This document shows, in pieces, positions 1 through 6,442 of a DNA stretch of 10,320 bases. How positions within the stretch are numbered: the first letter of the stretch is position 1; each line of letters begins with the position of its first letter. A program made the position numbers and the translations under genes. Origin of the DNA: Candidatus Glassiibacteriota bacterium. GTDB lineage: Bacteria; Gemmatimonadota; Glassbacteria; GWA2-58-10. The DNA is taken from positions 1 to 10,320 of the forward strand of contig JAFGTO010000421.1 in NCBI GenBank assembly GCA_016934095.1, in the 5' to 3' direction. The notes under the pieces were generated by a model. The model saw only the letters and a list, made by a program, of their open reading frames with translations, was not told where the DNA came from and searched no databases.

Positions 1-898
1 ACTGGTATGCGATGAGGTTGCGCGGGTCAACGCGGTTTTCGATCCCTGGAACCCCGAAAGCGAGCTGAACCGCCTCAATGCCTCGCGCGGCGGCAGGGAA
101 GCTGTGCCCCTGAGCCGGGACATGTCAGTGGTGCTTGCCGCCGCCCTGAGAATCGGGCGGCTCTCGGACAGCCTCTTCGACCCGGCGCTCGGCGACCTGG
201 TCCGGCTCTGGGGCTTCAATGACCAGAGCACCGGGGCCCGGCTGCCCGACAGCCTGGAAATCCGGGCGCTGTTGGATTCCAGCGACCTGTCGGCCGGGAT
301 CGTTCTGGTGGACAGTGGCCGTGCAGCCAGGCTAGGCGGCCGGACGGGCCGCCTGGAGATGGGGGGGATCGCCAAGGGCTACGCCGTGGACCGGGCCATT
401 GCCGTGCTCAGGGACGCAGGTGTCGGAAATGCCCTGGTCAACCTAGGCGGCGAGATCGGCGTACTGGGAGCGGGCTCCAACGGCAAGAGCTGGCGCGTGG
501 GAGTCCAGCACCCGCGGTCCGGATCCAGCCATCTGGGCGTGCTGGAGCTGACCGATGGAATGTTCGTAGCCACCTCTGGCGATTACGAGAACTATTTCTT
601 TGCCGGAGGCCGGCGCTACCACCATATCCTGGACCCGCGGACCGGATACCCGGCCTTCGAGGGAGTGGTCAGCGCCTCCGTGGTAGGCGCCGAATGCCTG
701 GAAGCGGATGCTGTCGCCACCACCCTGGTCCTGCTGGGGCCCGGGCGCGGCCTCGAGCTGATGGAAGAACAGGGCCTCTGCGGCCTGATTGTCTACCGGG
801 TCGACAGCCAGTCCGAAAGCTCGCCCCTGGCCTACCGGGCCACCGGGAGCTTTCTCCGGTTCATGACACCGGACCTGGACGGGATACCGATACCCTAG
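1..898 (+). CDS. apbE: FAD:protein FMN transferase, ApbE family (5' end missing)
   Basis: ApbE enzymes transfer FMN from FAD to a threonine or serine of exported or membrane redox proteins (Rnf/Nqr subunits, FMN-binding domains), usually outside the cytoplasmic membrane. The frame is open from base 2, giving 298 residues up to the TAG at 896-898. Family landmarks occur in order: a VNAVFDPWNPESELNRLN stretch near the visible start, FDPALGDLVRLWGF, GGIAKGYAVD, LVNLGGEIG, ATSGDYENYF, YHHILDPRTGYP, and ADAVATT, whose Asp and Thr sit where the family binds Mg2+. A GTG at 104 could be taken as a start, but family sequence continues upstream of it, so the true start and any signal peptide or lipobox lie off the window, probably some 30-50 residues away. 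It heads the run apbE, NusG-II, Gx, DUF4321-like. The protein it modifies is not in the window. Family call is secure; substrate is unknown. Confidence 0.95.
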   Translation, partial: LVCDEVARVNAVFDPWNPESELNRLNASRGGREAVPLSRDMSVVLAAALRIGRLSDSLFDPALGDLVRLWGFNDQSTGARLPDSLEIRALLDSSDLSAGIVLVDSGRAARLGGRTGRLEMGGIAKGYAVDRAIAVLRDAGVGNALVNLGGEIGVLGAGSNGKSWRVGVQHPRSGSSHLGVLELTDGMFVATSGDYENYFFAGGRRYHHILDPRTGYPAFEGVVSASVVGAECLEADAVATTLVLLGPGRGLELMEEQGLCGLIVYRVDSQSESSPLAYRATGSFLRFMTPDLDGIPIP

Positions 899-922
899 CC
901 CGGAAGAAGGCGCGAGGTCCAG

Positions 923-1345
923 ATGCAGCGGGCTTTCAGGCTCCCACCGCTTTTTACCACCCCGGACTTGTTGTTGATAGTAGGCCTGGGAGTGCTGACT
1001 GTGTCGGCTTATAGTTACCGCTGGCTCAAGCTTCCTTGTCCCGGGCGGGATGCCGGCCTGCAGTTGGTGGTCCAGCTCGAGAAAGAAGTTGTCGGCCGCT
1101 ACGACCTCGCATCCGATACCAGTTTTACGGTTGACGGTTATCTGGGGCCGGTCCGGATTGAGATCTCAGGCGGCGCGGTGAGTTTCAGGGACGCCCCCTG
1201 CCCGCAGAAGATCTGCGAGAAATCCGGGTCGATCAGCCGCCGGGGGGCCGTGCTGGTCTGTGCGCCCAGCCATTTACTGGCTCGAATCGAAGATCCGCTG
1301 CCGCCGCGTGAAAACCGGAAGCAACTGGATTCCATGACCCGTTAG
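923..1345 (+). CDS. NusG domain II-containing exported/membrane-anchored protein
   Basis: A 140-residue protein with one hydrophobic segment at about residues 15-33, followed by a domain expected outside the membrane. The diagnostic part is residues 90-120: DAPCPQKICEKSG, then VCAPSHLL, giving cysteines at 93, 98 and 113. This matches the stand-alone NusG domain II family, which typically shows CPxKxC, then G, then CxPN. It is not the transcription factor NusG: there is no NGN domain. Members commonly sit beside ApbE and Gx transporter genes, as here, and their function is not established; a role in handling or anchoring redox cofactors is inference from context. The ATG at 923 lies 24 bp after the apbE stop and is preceded by GAGGT four bases upstream. 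The last 20 or so residues are charged and poorly conserved in appearance. Family call is confident; function is not. Confidence 0.88.
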   Translation: MQRAFRLPPLFTTPDLLLIVGLGVLTVSAYSYRWLKLPCPGRDAGLQLVVQLEKEVVGRYDLASDTSFTVDGYLGPVRIEISGGAVSFRDAPCPQKICEKSGSISRRGAVLVCAPSHLLARIEDPLPPRENRKQLDSMTR

Positions 1346-1371
1346 CGGGACATTTTTGCAGGATCTATCGT

Positions 1372-1974
1372 TTGGACGTATCTCAGAGTCCCCGGGAAAT
1401 CCGCCGCCGGACCGAAATGCTGGCACTGGTAGCCCTGGCCACGGTTTTCGAGCTGGTGCTGTTCGTACTGGACTCCGCGATCCCCAAGCCGGTGCCGTGG
1501 ATCAAGCTGGGCCTGGCCAATATCGTTACCCTGGCACTGCTGGTCTGTGTAAGCTGGCGGGTGGCGCTGGCGGTGCACCTGATGCGGATCGTGGTCGGCT
1601 CGATCTTCCGGGGCGGACTGTTCAGCCCTTTTTTCCTGCTCAGTTTTTCCGGGGGCGTGGTCTCGTTCCTGGTGATGGCCCAGGCCGCGCGCTGGGCCAT
1701 GCCGGTGCTCGGTTTTATCGGGGTGAGCGTTCTCGGCGCCCTGGCGCATAACTTCACCCAGCTCGGGCTCATCTGTCTCGCGCTGGCCGACCGGGAGCTG
1801 ATCGGCCTGCTTTGGCCCCTGGTAATACTTTTCAGCCTGGTCTACGGGTGTTTCGTAGGCTTCAGCAGTTACCATCTTTGCCGGCGCGTGCCGGTCCTGG
1901 CCTCGGGAAGATTGGTTTCGTCAGGGCGGGAGACGGACAGACCACCGGGTTCTGCTGCCGGTTCCAGGCCCTGA
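1372..1974 (+). CDS. Gx transporter family membrane protein (formerly 'heptaprenyl diphosphate synthase component I')
   Basis: A 200-residue integral membrane protein with about five or six hydrophobic segments (roughly 17-36, 47-62, 64-80, 86-104, 111-138, 143-168). Family signatures are IPKPVPWIKLGLANIVTL near residues 37-54, FSGGVVSFLVM near 92-102 and GALAHNFTQL near 122-131. The family was first named for a polyprenyl synthase subunit but looks like a small transporter resembling ECF S-components; the substrate is unknown, and the position after apbE and NusG-II suggests a flavin- or redox-related one (inference). The start is taken as TTG at 1372, preceded by AGGAT; the next in-frame ATG (1417, residue 16) has no visible ribosome binding site and would leave almost nothing before the first helix. 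The final 30 residues are hydrophilic and low in complexity. Gap to the upstream gene is 26 bp. Confidence 0.87.
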   Translation: MDVSQSPREIRRRTEMLALVALATVFELVLFVLDSAIPKPVPWIKLGLANIVTLALLVCVSWRVALAVHLMRIVVGSIFRGGLFSPFFLLSFSGGVVSFLVMAQAARWAMPVLGFIGVSVLGALAHNFTQLGLICLALADRELIGLLWPLVILFSLVYGCFVGFSSYHLCRRVPVLASGRLVSSGRETDRPPGSAAGSRP

Positions 1975-1981
1975 AAGGAGG
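1975..1981 (+). promoter_or_regulatory. Strong Shine-Dalgarno deciding a TTG start
   Basis: AAGGAGG begins at the base after the stop codon of the Gx gene and sits 8 bases before TTG at 1990. A full-strength site at this spacing fixes the start of the next small gene even though it is not ATG, and the tight packing points to one transcript. Confidence 0.8.
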
Positions 1982-1989
1982 GCTCCACA

Positions 1990-2256
1990 TTGTATCGCAA
2001 GAAGCTATCCGCCTATGCCGTTGTGCTGGTGATAGGAATGCTGGCCGGGGGTTATCTGGGGGAGATGCTCTCCTCGGTCATGCCGGACGGGGTGGCCAAG
2101 GACTTTTTCCTCACCTCGGTGGTGGGCAATTTCGGACCGTTCTCGATTGACCTGCTGATCGTGGCCCTCACCCTGGGTCCCCTGGTGATCAAGGTTAATC
2201 TGGTGAGCATCCTGGGGCTGTTTATCGCTTACTACCTTTTCAAGTCTTTCATCTGA
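1990..2256 (+). CDS. Small membrane protein, DUF4321-like
   Basis: An 88-residue protein with an N-terminal hydrophobic helix (about 8-27), a moderately hydrophobic middle (51-66) and a C-terminal helix (about 70-87). The pattern of GPFSIDLLIVALTLG followed by KVNLVSILGLFIAYYLF resembles the DUF4321 family of small membrane proteins, in which a leucine-rich 'dLdvltLtfG' stretch precedes a second helix starting N-L-x-S/A-I-x-G-L. I recognise the pattern from memory rather than from a search. No catalytic residues are evident and no function is known. It starts at TTG, 15 bp after the Gx stop, behind a strong ribosome binding site, and is the last gene of the apbE run. The next gene is convergent, 32 bp away. 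A structural or assembly role in the neighbouring membrane system is inference from position alone. Confidence 0.75.
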   Translation: MYRKKLSAYAVVLVIGMLAGGYLGEMLSSVMPDGVAKDFFLTSVVGNFGPFSIDLLIVALTLGPLVIKVNLVSILGLFIAYYLFKSFI

Positions 2257-2288
2257 AATGCCGGAACCGGCCCTCCGGGGGAACCAGG
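2257..2288. other. Convergent intergenic spacer
   Basis: Only 32 bp separate the stops of the DUF4321-like gene and the diguanylate cyclase gene. It holds the GC-rich inverted repeat GCCGGAACCGGC (2260-2271) and a second CCGG pair (2267-2278), but the loops are short and no T-run follows on either strand. It could slow both polymerases, but I do not call a terminator. Confidence 0.35.
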
Positions 2289-3206
2289 CTATTTGCGGAG
2301 CTCGGTCGACACCTGGTTGCGGCCGTTGAGCTTGCTGGTGTACATCAGGTCGTCCGCCCTTTTCAGCAGGTCCTCCTTGGTGTCTTTCCGGTTCTGTTTG
2401 GAAATGGCCGCCCCCAGCGAGATAGTTGCCTCGATCTGACGGCCCTTGTATTCAGTCCGGGTCTTTGCCACACTCTCCCGCATTTTTTCCGCCACCGCCG
2501 CCAACTGTTTCTCCTGGACATTCAAGACAACCACCACGAATTCCTCTCCTCCCCAGCGGCCGAGGATATCCGAGGATCTGATTACGTTCGACATCGTATT
2601 GGACACGGTCTGCAGCACCAGGTCTCCCGCTTGGTGGCCGTAAGTGTCGTTGATCGTCTTGAAATGGTCGATATCGATGAACAACAGGCCGAACCTGAGC
2701 CCGTAGCGGTGTGTCTCATCGATTTTGTTGTCGAGGACCTTGTCGATGTAGCGACGGTTGGCCAGCCCGGTGAGGGGGTCGATCAGGGCCTGTTTCTCCA
2801 ACTGGTCGATTGCCCGCTGCGTCTCGATTTCAGAGGTATTGTCGCTGAAAACCTGCACCGCTCCGGAAATCCCCTGCCGGGAATCCTTGATCGGCGAGAT
2901 CCGGGCCAGCACAGGCATGAAATGCCCTTGCCGGTGTTTGAAGAAGAACTCGGTCTTGCGGGGTTTGCCGTCCGCCATGGTCTGCCCGAGCTGGCAGATA
3001 GTTTCCTTTTTGCGCCTGCCCTGTTCATCGAAATGGACCATTACCTCCTCTGAGGCGTCCTTGCCCAGCACCTCTTTTTCGCTGAACCCGGTAAGATGCT
3101 CCGCGCTTTTGTTCCAGAAGGTGATTTTACGGTCCAGGTCTACACAGAGCATGCCGTCGTGGAGGTTGTTCAGCAGGTTTTTATAGTAACTCTTGGTGAT
3201 TGCCAT
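2289..3206 (-). CDS. PAS-GGDEF diguanylate cyclase
   Basis: A 305-residue soluble sensor enzyme that should make c-di-GMP from two GTP. A PAS domain occupies about residues 8-125 (LHDGMLCVDLDRKITFWN, then AEHLTGFSEKEVLGK, and a PAC-like ISPIKDSRQGISGAVQVFSD), followed by a short helical linker (125-140) and the GGDEF domain (about 141-303). The catalytic core looks intact: DPLTGLANRR at 143-152, FIDIDHFK with Asp178 and Asp180, ND..GH at 186-191, and the signature GGEEF at 219-223. RSSD at 210-213 lies exactly five residues before GGEEF, the position of the product-inhibition I-site, so feedback control is expected. There is no membrane segment. The ATG at 3206 has no clear Shine-Dalgarno. 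It lies 55 bp downstream of the PpiD-like gene on the same strand, so co-transcription is plausible. The PAS ligand cannot be read from the sequence. Confidence 0.95.
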   Translation of the reverse strand: MAITKSYYKNLLNNLHDGMLCVDLDRKITFWNKSAEHLTGFSEKEVLGKDASEEVMVHFDEQGRRKKETICQLGQTMADGKPRKTEFFFKHRQGHFMPVLARISPIKDSRQGISGAVQVFSDNTSEIETQRAIDQLEKQALIDPLTGLANRRYIDKVLDNKIDETHRYGLRFGLLFIDIDHFKTINDTYGHQAGDLVLQTVSNTMSNVIRSSDILGRWGGEEFVVVVLNVQEKQLAAVAEKMRESVAKTRTEYKGRQIEATISLGAAISKQNRKDTKEDLLKRADDLMYTSKLNGRNQVSTELRK

Positions 3207-3261
3207 AGCGTTATCTGGTGTTGAGTTGACTGTCGTTCTGCGGCCCGTGGCTCCGGCCGGC

Positions 3262-5136
3262 TCAGAGTCTGGCCTGCTCCAGAGAGTCAGGAGCAGGCAG
3301 GCGGCGAAGGTCCTCTATCTTGGTTTTTTCGAAGAGTTCCTTGTTGAACTGGGAATAGACAGTCTGCATCATTACGTTACGCATCTGGTTGGCGAGGGCC
3401 TCGCGGTCTTTCTCGAAATCCTCCATCTGGGCCTCGGTGCGATCGAGGACTTCCAGCAGGTAGAAGTCGTTATCCACTTCGATCAACTGGCTTTTCGAGC
3501 CCACGGGCAGGCCGAACGCCGCGCCGATAAAGGCATTGTTCCGGCCGATCAAGGGCAGGCCGGTGGCACGGGTGAACTCCGGTGGCGTATTCAGCGCGTA
3601 GCCGATCGCCCCGACAAACATCTCCAGGTTGTCGTAGCTGTCGTAGTCGATCATCAGTTGGTCGATTTTGTCCGCGGCGATACTTTTTTTCTTCTCCAGC
3701 ATCAGTCGGCCCCTGATTTCTGCGGAGGCTTCCCCGAGAGGCTCTTCGCCTTTTTCCTTACGCTGGTCGAGGCGGGCCAGGATTATCATCCGGCCGTCGT
3801 TTTCCCCGCGGCTGAAAGTAGTGATCGGGTAGCTGATCGAGCCCACCTTGCTGCCGTAGAGGAAATCTATCAGCTCGCGGTTCACTTCGAGTTGAGGGAT
3901 TTGCGAGCCCAGGGAGAACAGGCCGGTGCTGTCCGTAACAAACCCGCTGTCCGCGGCGATTTCGGTAAAAGAGCTGGTGGTGTCGCGCATGAGCATGCGC
4001 ATGGCCCTGGCCCTGGTGCCGACTTCCTTGACTGTCGCGGTCCCGGCTTCGATCAGGCGTACTATCCGGCGTGCCTTGACCTCCCGTTTCCCGGCGCTCC
4101 AGCGCGTGCTGTCGACCCTCAGGATCAGCATCCCGGCATCCGTGGCTGCAGGCTGGGAAGTTTTTCCGGCGCGGAGTGAGAATGCCAGGTCCGCCATCCG
4201 CGAGTCGGCATAATCGCCGCGGGCGAACCAGCCGAGGTCTCCGCCTTTTGAGGCCAGGCGGTCCTGGGAGAATTGAGCGGCCAGGCTGTCCCAGGGCTCC
4301 CCTTTCTCCAGGCGCTCCAGGACCATTTCCAGGGTGTCCACGGCCGCCGCCGTGTCTTGCGCACCGGGGATGACCGGAAAGACAATGTAAGACATGGCTG
4401 CCATTTCCGGCCGCTTGAAGCGGTCGGGATTTTCCCGGTAATAGCTCTCTATCTCTTCTTCGCCGACCTCGACTTCACTGTCCGGGACCAGTGAATCGGT
4501 GGGGAAATGAACGTAACTCACCCGCACCTTGTCTTCCCGGGATTTGAAAATCCGGACCAGCTGAGCATCGGTCAGCTTATACATCGAGGTGATATCGAGA
4601 AACAGCTTGGTATTGTGTATTTTGTCGCGGGCATCGCGCTCCAGTTCCAACACCAGTCCCAGGGCTCGCGGGTTGGCCAGCAGGGCGTGGTACTTGTCGA
4701 AATCGAAACGTCCGTCGGTCTGAAGCTCCGGTGCCTGCCGCAGCTCCGGCAGGGGGGTCGTCCTGATATATTCCACCACCTCGCTGCTGGAAGCCACGAT
4801 CCGGTGGTCCCGGTAGACGTCTTTCAGCACCTGCTCGGTGATCAGGTCCGACCAGACCTGTTCGGCGATCTGATCGGCCTCCCAGGCCGAGAGGCCCGCG
4901 CCTGCCCGCTGGTTGGAAACCATGGTAACCTGGTTCTGTACCAGTTGCTGGTACTGCTCGCGGTTTATCGGCTCGCCGTTTATCGTACCGGCGTACTTCA
5001 TGCCGCGCACCTCCTGGCGGTTCTGCTGGACTAGCCAGTCGTCCAGTCCGGTGAGGGTAAATGCCATCCAACCGACAAAGAAGATGATCAGAATGAAGAA
5101 AATAACCTTCATGTTATCACGGAATGTTGTCATCAT
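3262..5136 (-). CDS. PpiD/SurA-like membrane-anchored periplasmic chaperone (parvulin-type peptidyl-prolyl isomerase family)
   Basis: A 624-residue protein with a short cytoplasmic start, one hydrophobic anchor (about 10-28) and a long periplasmic part, the PpiD architecture. A SurA-N-like helical region spans about 47-200. A parvulin-like domain follows at about 245-345: FSQDRLASKGGDLGWFARGDYADS, then AFSLRAGKTSQP and GMLILRVDS. Parvulins usually have His near the first strand (xHIL) and in the last (GYHII); here these read MSYIVF and GMLIL, so both are missing. E. coli PpiD likewise carries a parvulin domain of little or no activity. Residues about 352-470 look like a second, more degenerate copy, and a helical C-terminal part (about 560-615) probably completes the chaperone cradle. 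The likely role is assisting newly exported proteins near the Sec channel (family knowledge). The start at 5136 is favoured because AGGAAGGA ends 10 bases upstream; a second ATG follows directly at 5133. Confidence 0.9.
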   Translation of the reverse strand: MMTTFRDNMKVIFFILIIFFVGWMAFTLTGLDDWLVQQNRQEVRGMKYAGTINGEPINREQYQQLVQNQVTMVSNQRAGAGLSAWEADQIAEQVWSDLITEQVLKDVYRDHRIVASSSEVVEYIRTTPLPELRQAPELQTDGRFDFDKYHALLANPRALGLVLELERDARDKIHNTKLFLDITSMYKLTDAQLVRIFKSREDKVRVSYVHFPTDSLVPDSEVEVGEEEIESYYRENPDRFKRPEMAAMSYIVFPVIPGAQDTAAAVDTLEMVLERLEKGEPWDSLAAQFSQDRLASKGGDLGWFARGDYADSRMADLAFSLRAGKTSQPAATDAGMLILRVDSTRWSAGKREVKARRIVRLIEAGTATVKEVGTRARAMRMLMRDTTSSFTEIAADSGFVTDSTGLFSLGSQIPQLEVNRELIDFLYGSKVGSISYPITTFSRGENDGRMIILARLDQRKEKGEEPLGEASAEIRGRLMLEKKKSIAADKIDQLMIDYDSYDNLEMFVGAIGYALNTPPEFTRATGLPLIGRNNAFIGAAFGLPVGSKSQLIEVDNDFYLLEVLDRTEAQMEDFEKDREALANQMRNVMMQTVYSQFNKELFEKTKIEDLRRLPAPDSLEQARL

Positions 5137-5154
5137 GGCTGGACGATCCTTCCT

Positions 5155-5168
5155 GATAATAGATTATC
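5155..5168. promoter_or_regulatory. Perfect inverted repeat just upstream of the chaperone gene's ribosome binding site
   Basis: GATAAT-AG-ATTATC, 6-bp arms with a 2-base centre, adjoins the AGGAAGGA ribosome binding site (5147-5154) of the minus-strand chaperone gene. The position suits an operator or an RNA element at the translation start, though a 6-bp AT-rich repeat can occur by chance. Confidence 0.35.
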
Positions 5169-5210
5169 CGGCGGGCCGGCGGAATTCTTTGCTGGATTCG
5201 CAGATCGCAG

Positions 5211-5223
5211 TTGGTTGAACCAA
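5211..5223. promoter_or_regulatory. Perfect inverted repeat in the divergent control region (candidate operator)
   Basis: TTGGTT-G-AACCAA, 6-bp arms around one base, about 75 bp upstream of the chaperone start. Symmetry around a single base and location between divergent promoters suit a dimeric repressor site. No regulator gene is in the window, so the assignment is speculative. Confidence 0.35.
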
Positions 5224-5255
5224 GAGATTCGAAATAGTTTAATAAAGCTAAGAAT

Positions 5256-5282
5256 ATTATAATTATTAAAGATAAAAAGCAA
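5256..5282 (-). promoter_or_regulatory. Candidate sigma-70-type promoter for the chaperone gene (weak)
   Basis: Read on the minus strand, a perfect TATAAT (5261-5256) lies in a very AT-rich stretch, with TTGCTT (5282-5277) 15 bases upstream. The -35 match is poor and the spacing short, but it is the best candidate for the minus-strand operon and would give a leader of roughly 110 bases containing both inverted repeats listed nearby. Confidence 0.3.
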
Positions 5283-5332
5283 GAATTATTTAACCGGAAC
5301 TGCGGGATGAAACGGCGAACCGAATGAAAACA

Positions 5333-5361
5333 TTGACTTTCTGGCTGTATGCCTCTATTAT
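5333..5361 (+). promoter_or_regulatory. Sigma-70-type promoter for the TPR-aroQ operon
   Basis: TTGACT (5333-5338), a 17-base spacer and TATTAT (5356-5361) give five of six matches in each hexamer at ideal spacing. Transcription should start near 5368, leaving a leader of about 80 bases before the ATG at 5450. This is the best promoter match I found in the window and the natural driver of TPR, aroQ and possibly efp and accBC. Confidence 0.65.
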
Positions 5362-5449
5362 GCTAAACTTACAGAAAATAGTCCGGGCATTCGTTTTCCG
5401 GATTGATTACGCCGTGCTGCAGTAATAAAAAGTTCGGATTGCGGGCAAG

Positions 5450-6442
5450 ATGGAACTAGAGGAAGAAATAGCCGAGCTTGAGAAGAGGTTTGCCGAAGCT
5501 CCCGAGTCCCGCTTGTTTCTGCCTTTGGCCGATGCCTTGGCTCGTGCTGGCGAATTTAAGCGAGCGCTCGAACTCTGCCGTAAAGGGTTGGAGACCTACC
5601 ACGGTTTTTCCGCAGCCCGGGTGCTGATGGCCAGGTGTCTGGCCGAGCTGGACCGCGGAGAAGAAGCCGCAAGCCTGTTCGAAGAGATAATCTCCGCTGA
5701 CCCGGGTAATTTCCTCGCCCTGAAATCTCTCGGCACTCTGGCACAGGAGCGGGGCGACACCGGGCAGGCTTTCTCCCTGTACCGCAAGGCTTATGTCCTC
5801 GATGGGGAGGATGAAGAGCTCTCCCAGGCCATTGCAGGTCTCGAGCAGGACCTGGCCGGCAGGGAAGACCAGCCCCGGGAGCAGGAGGACTCATCGGGAG
5901 CGCTTGCACAAGTCGAAACCCCGAGGCTGGAGGATGATTTGACTTTCGACCGTGAACAGCCGGGAGAAGTCTTTATCACCCACACCCTGGCCGACATCTA
6001 CCGCCTCCAGGGGCATTTCGACCGGGCGAGAAGGATCTACGAAAAGCTGCTCGAAGAGGACCCGGAGAACGAGGCTCTCAGTCACACCCTGGCGGAAATC
6101 GGTTCCCGGCCGGGCAAACCCGAGCCTGCCGCCGCTCCGCCGGCCGGGCGCGAAAGCGCCCCGGTCGAAGAAGAGTTCCTGCCGGCTGATGAGGGTCCGG
6201 CCGAGGAAACGATGGAGCTCGAGGAGCCCCTGGCTCCGGGCCCGGCCGGTGGAACCGCGGCGGAAGATGAGCTTACCGGGCGGGTCGCCGAGATTTTCAA
6301 CCAGCTCCTGGGCGGGGAAGACTACGGCGGACCGGCGGCCGGTGCTGACGGAAGCACACAGAGCTGGGGCGCTCAGCCGGAAGAATACCTGGAGTCCCTG
6401 GAACGCTGGCTCGGCGACATATACAAGCCGGAGGCCCGATGA
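5450..6442 (+). CDS. Tetratricopeptide repeat protein
   Basis: A 330-residue, apparently cytoplasmic protein with no signal peptide or membrane segment. Three TPR units fill about residues 18-120 (ALARAGEFKRALELCRKGL; ARCLAELDRGEEAASLFEEI; GTLAQERGDTGQAFSLYRKA), an acidic linker follows, and a further unit lies at about 175-207 (LADIYRLQGHFDRARRIYEK). A Pro/Ala/Glu-rich, disordered-looking stretch (about 213-270) leads to a conserved-looking C-terminal tail with a predicted helix (residues 275-287) and a closing ESLERWLGDIYK. TPRs bind partner proteins; the partner is unknown. The tail could itself be a short docking motif (inference). The ATG at 5450 is chosen because an in-frame TAA lies 24 bases upstream; its ribosome binding site is weak. 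The gene overlaps aroQ by four bases (ATGA), implying coupled translation. Confidence 0.85.
   Translation: MELEEEIAELEKRFAEAPESRLFLPLADALARAGEFKRALELCRKGLETYHGFSAARVLMARCLAELDRGEEAASLFEEIISADPGNFLALKSLGTLAQERGDTGQAFSLYRKAYVLDGEDEELSQAIAGLEQDLAGREDQPREQEDSSGALAQVETPRLEDDLTFDREQPGEVFITHTLADIYRLQGHFDRARRIYEKLLEEDPENEALSHTLAEIGSRPGKPEPAAAPPAGRESAPVEEEFLPADEGPAEETMELEEPLAPGPAGGTAAEDELTGRVAEIFNQLLGGEDYGGPAAGADGSTQSWGAQPEEYLESLERWLGDIYKPEAR

Noticed and set aside
694..1014. 106-codon plus-strand frame bridging apbE and the NusG-II gene
   Set aside because: Overlaps conserved coding sequence of both genes in another frame and shows no family resemblance.
923..1345. Reading the NusG-II protein as transcription antitermination factor NusG
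   Set aside because: There is no NGN domain and it has a membrane segment and cysteine motif typical of the stand-alone exported family.
1342..1875. 177-codon minus-strand frame opposite the Gx gene
   Set aside because: Very rich in Q, H, R and D, as expected from the reverse complement of a membrane protein gene; no ribosome binding site.
3193..4179. 328-codon plus-strand frame opposite the chaperone gene, and another at 4507-5034
   Set aside because: Low-complexity products without motifs; the opposite strand encodes a full PpiD-like protein with anchor and parvulin motifs.
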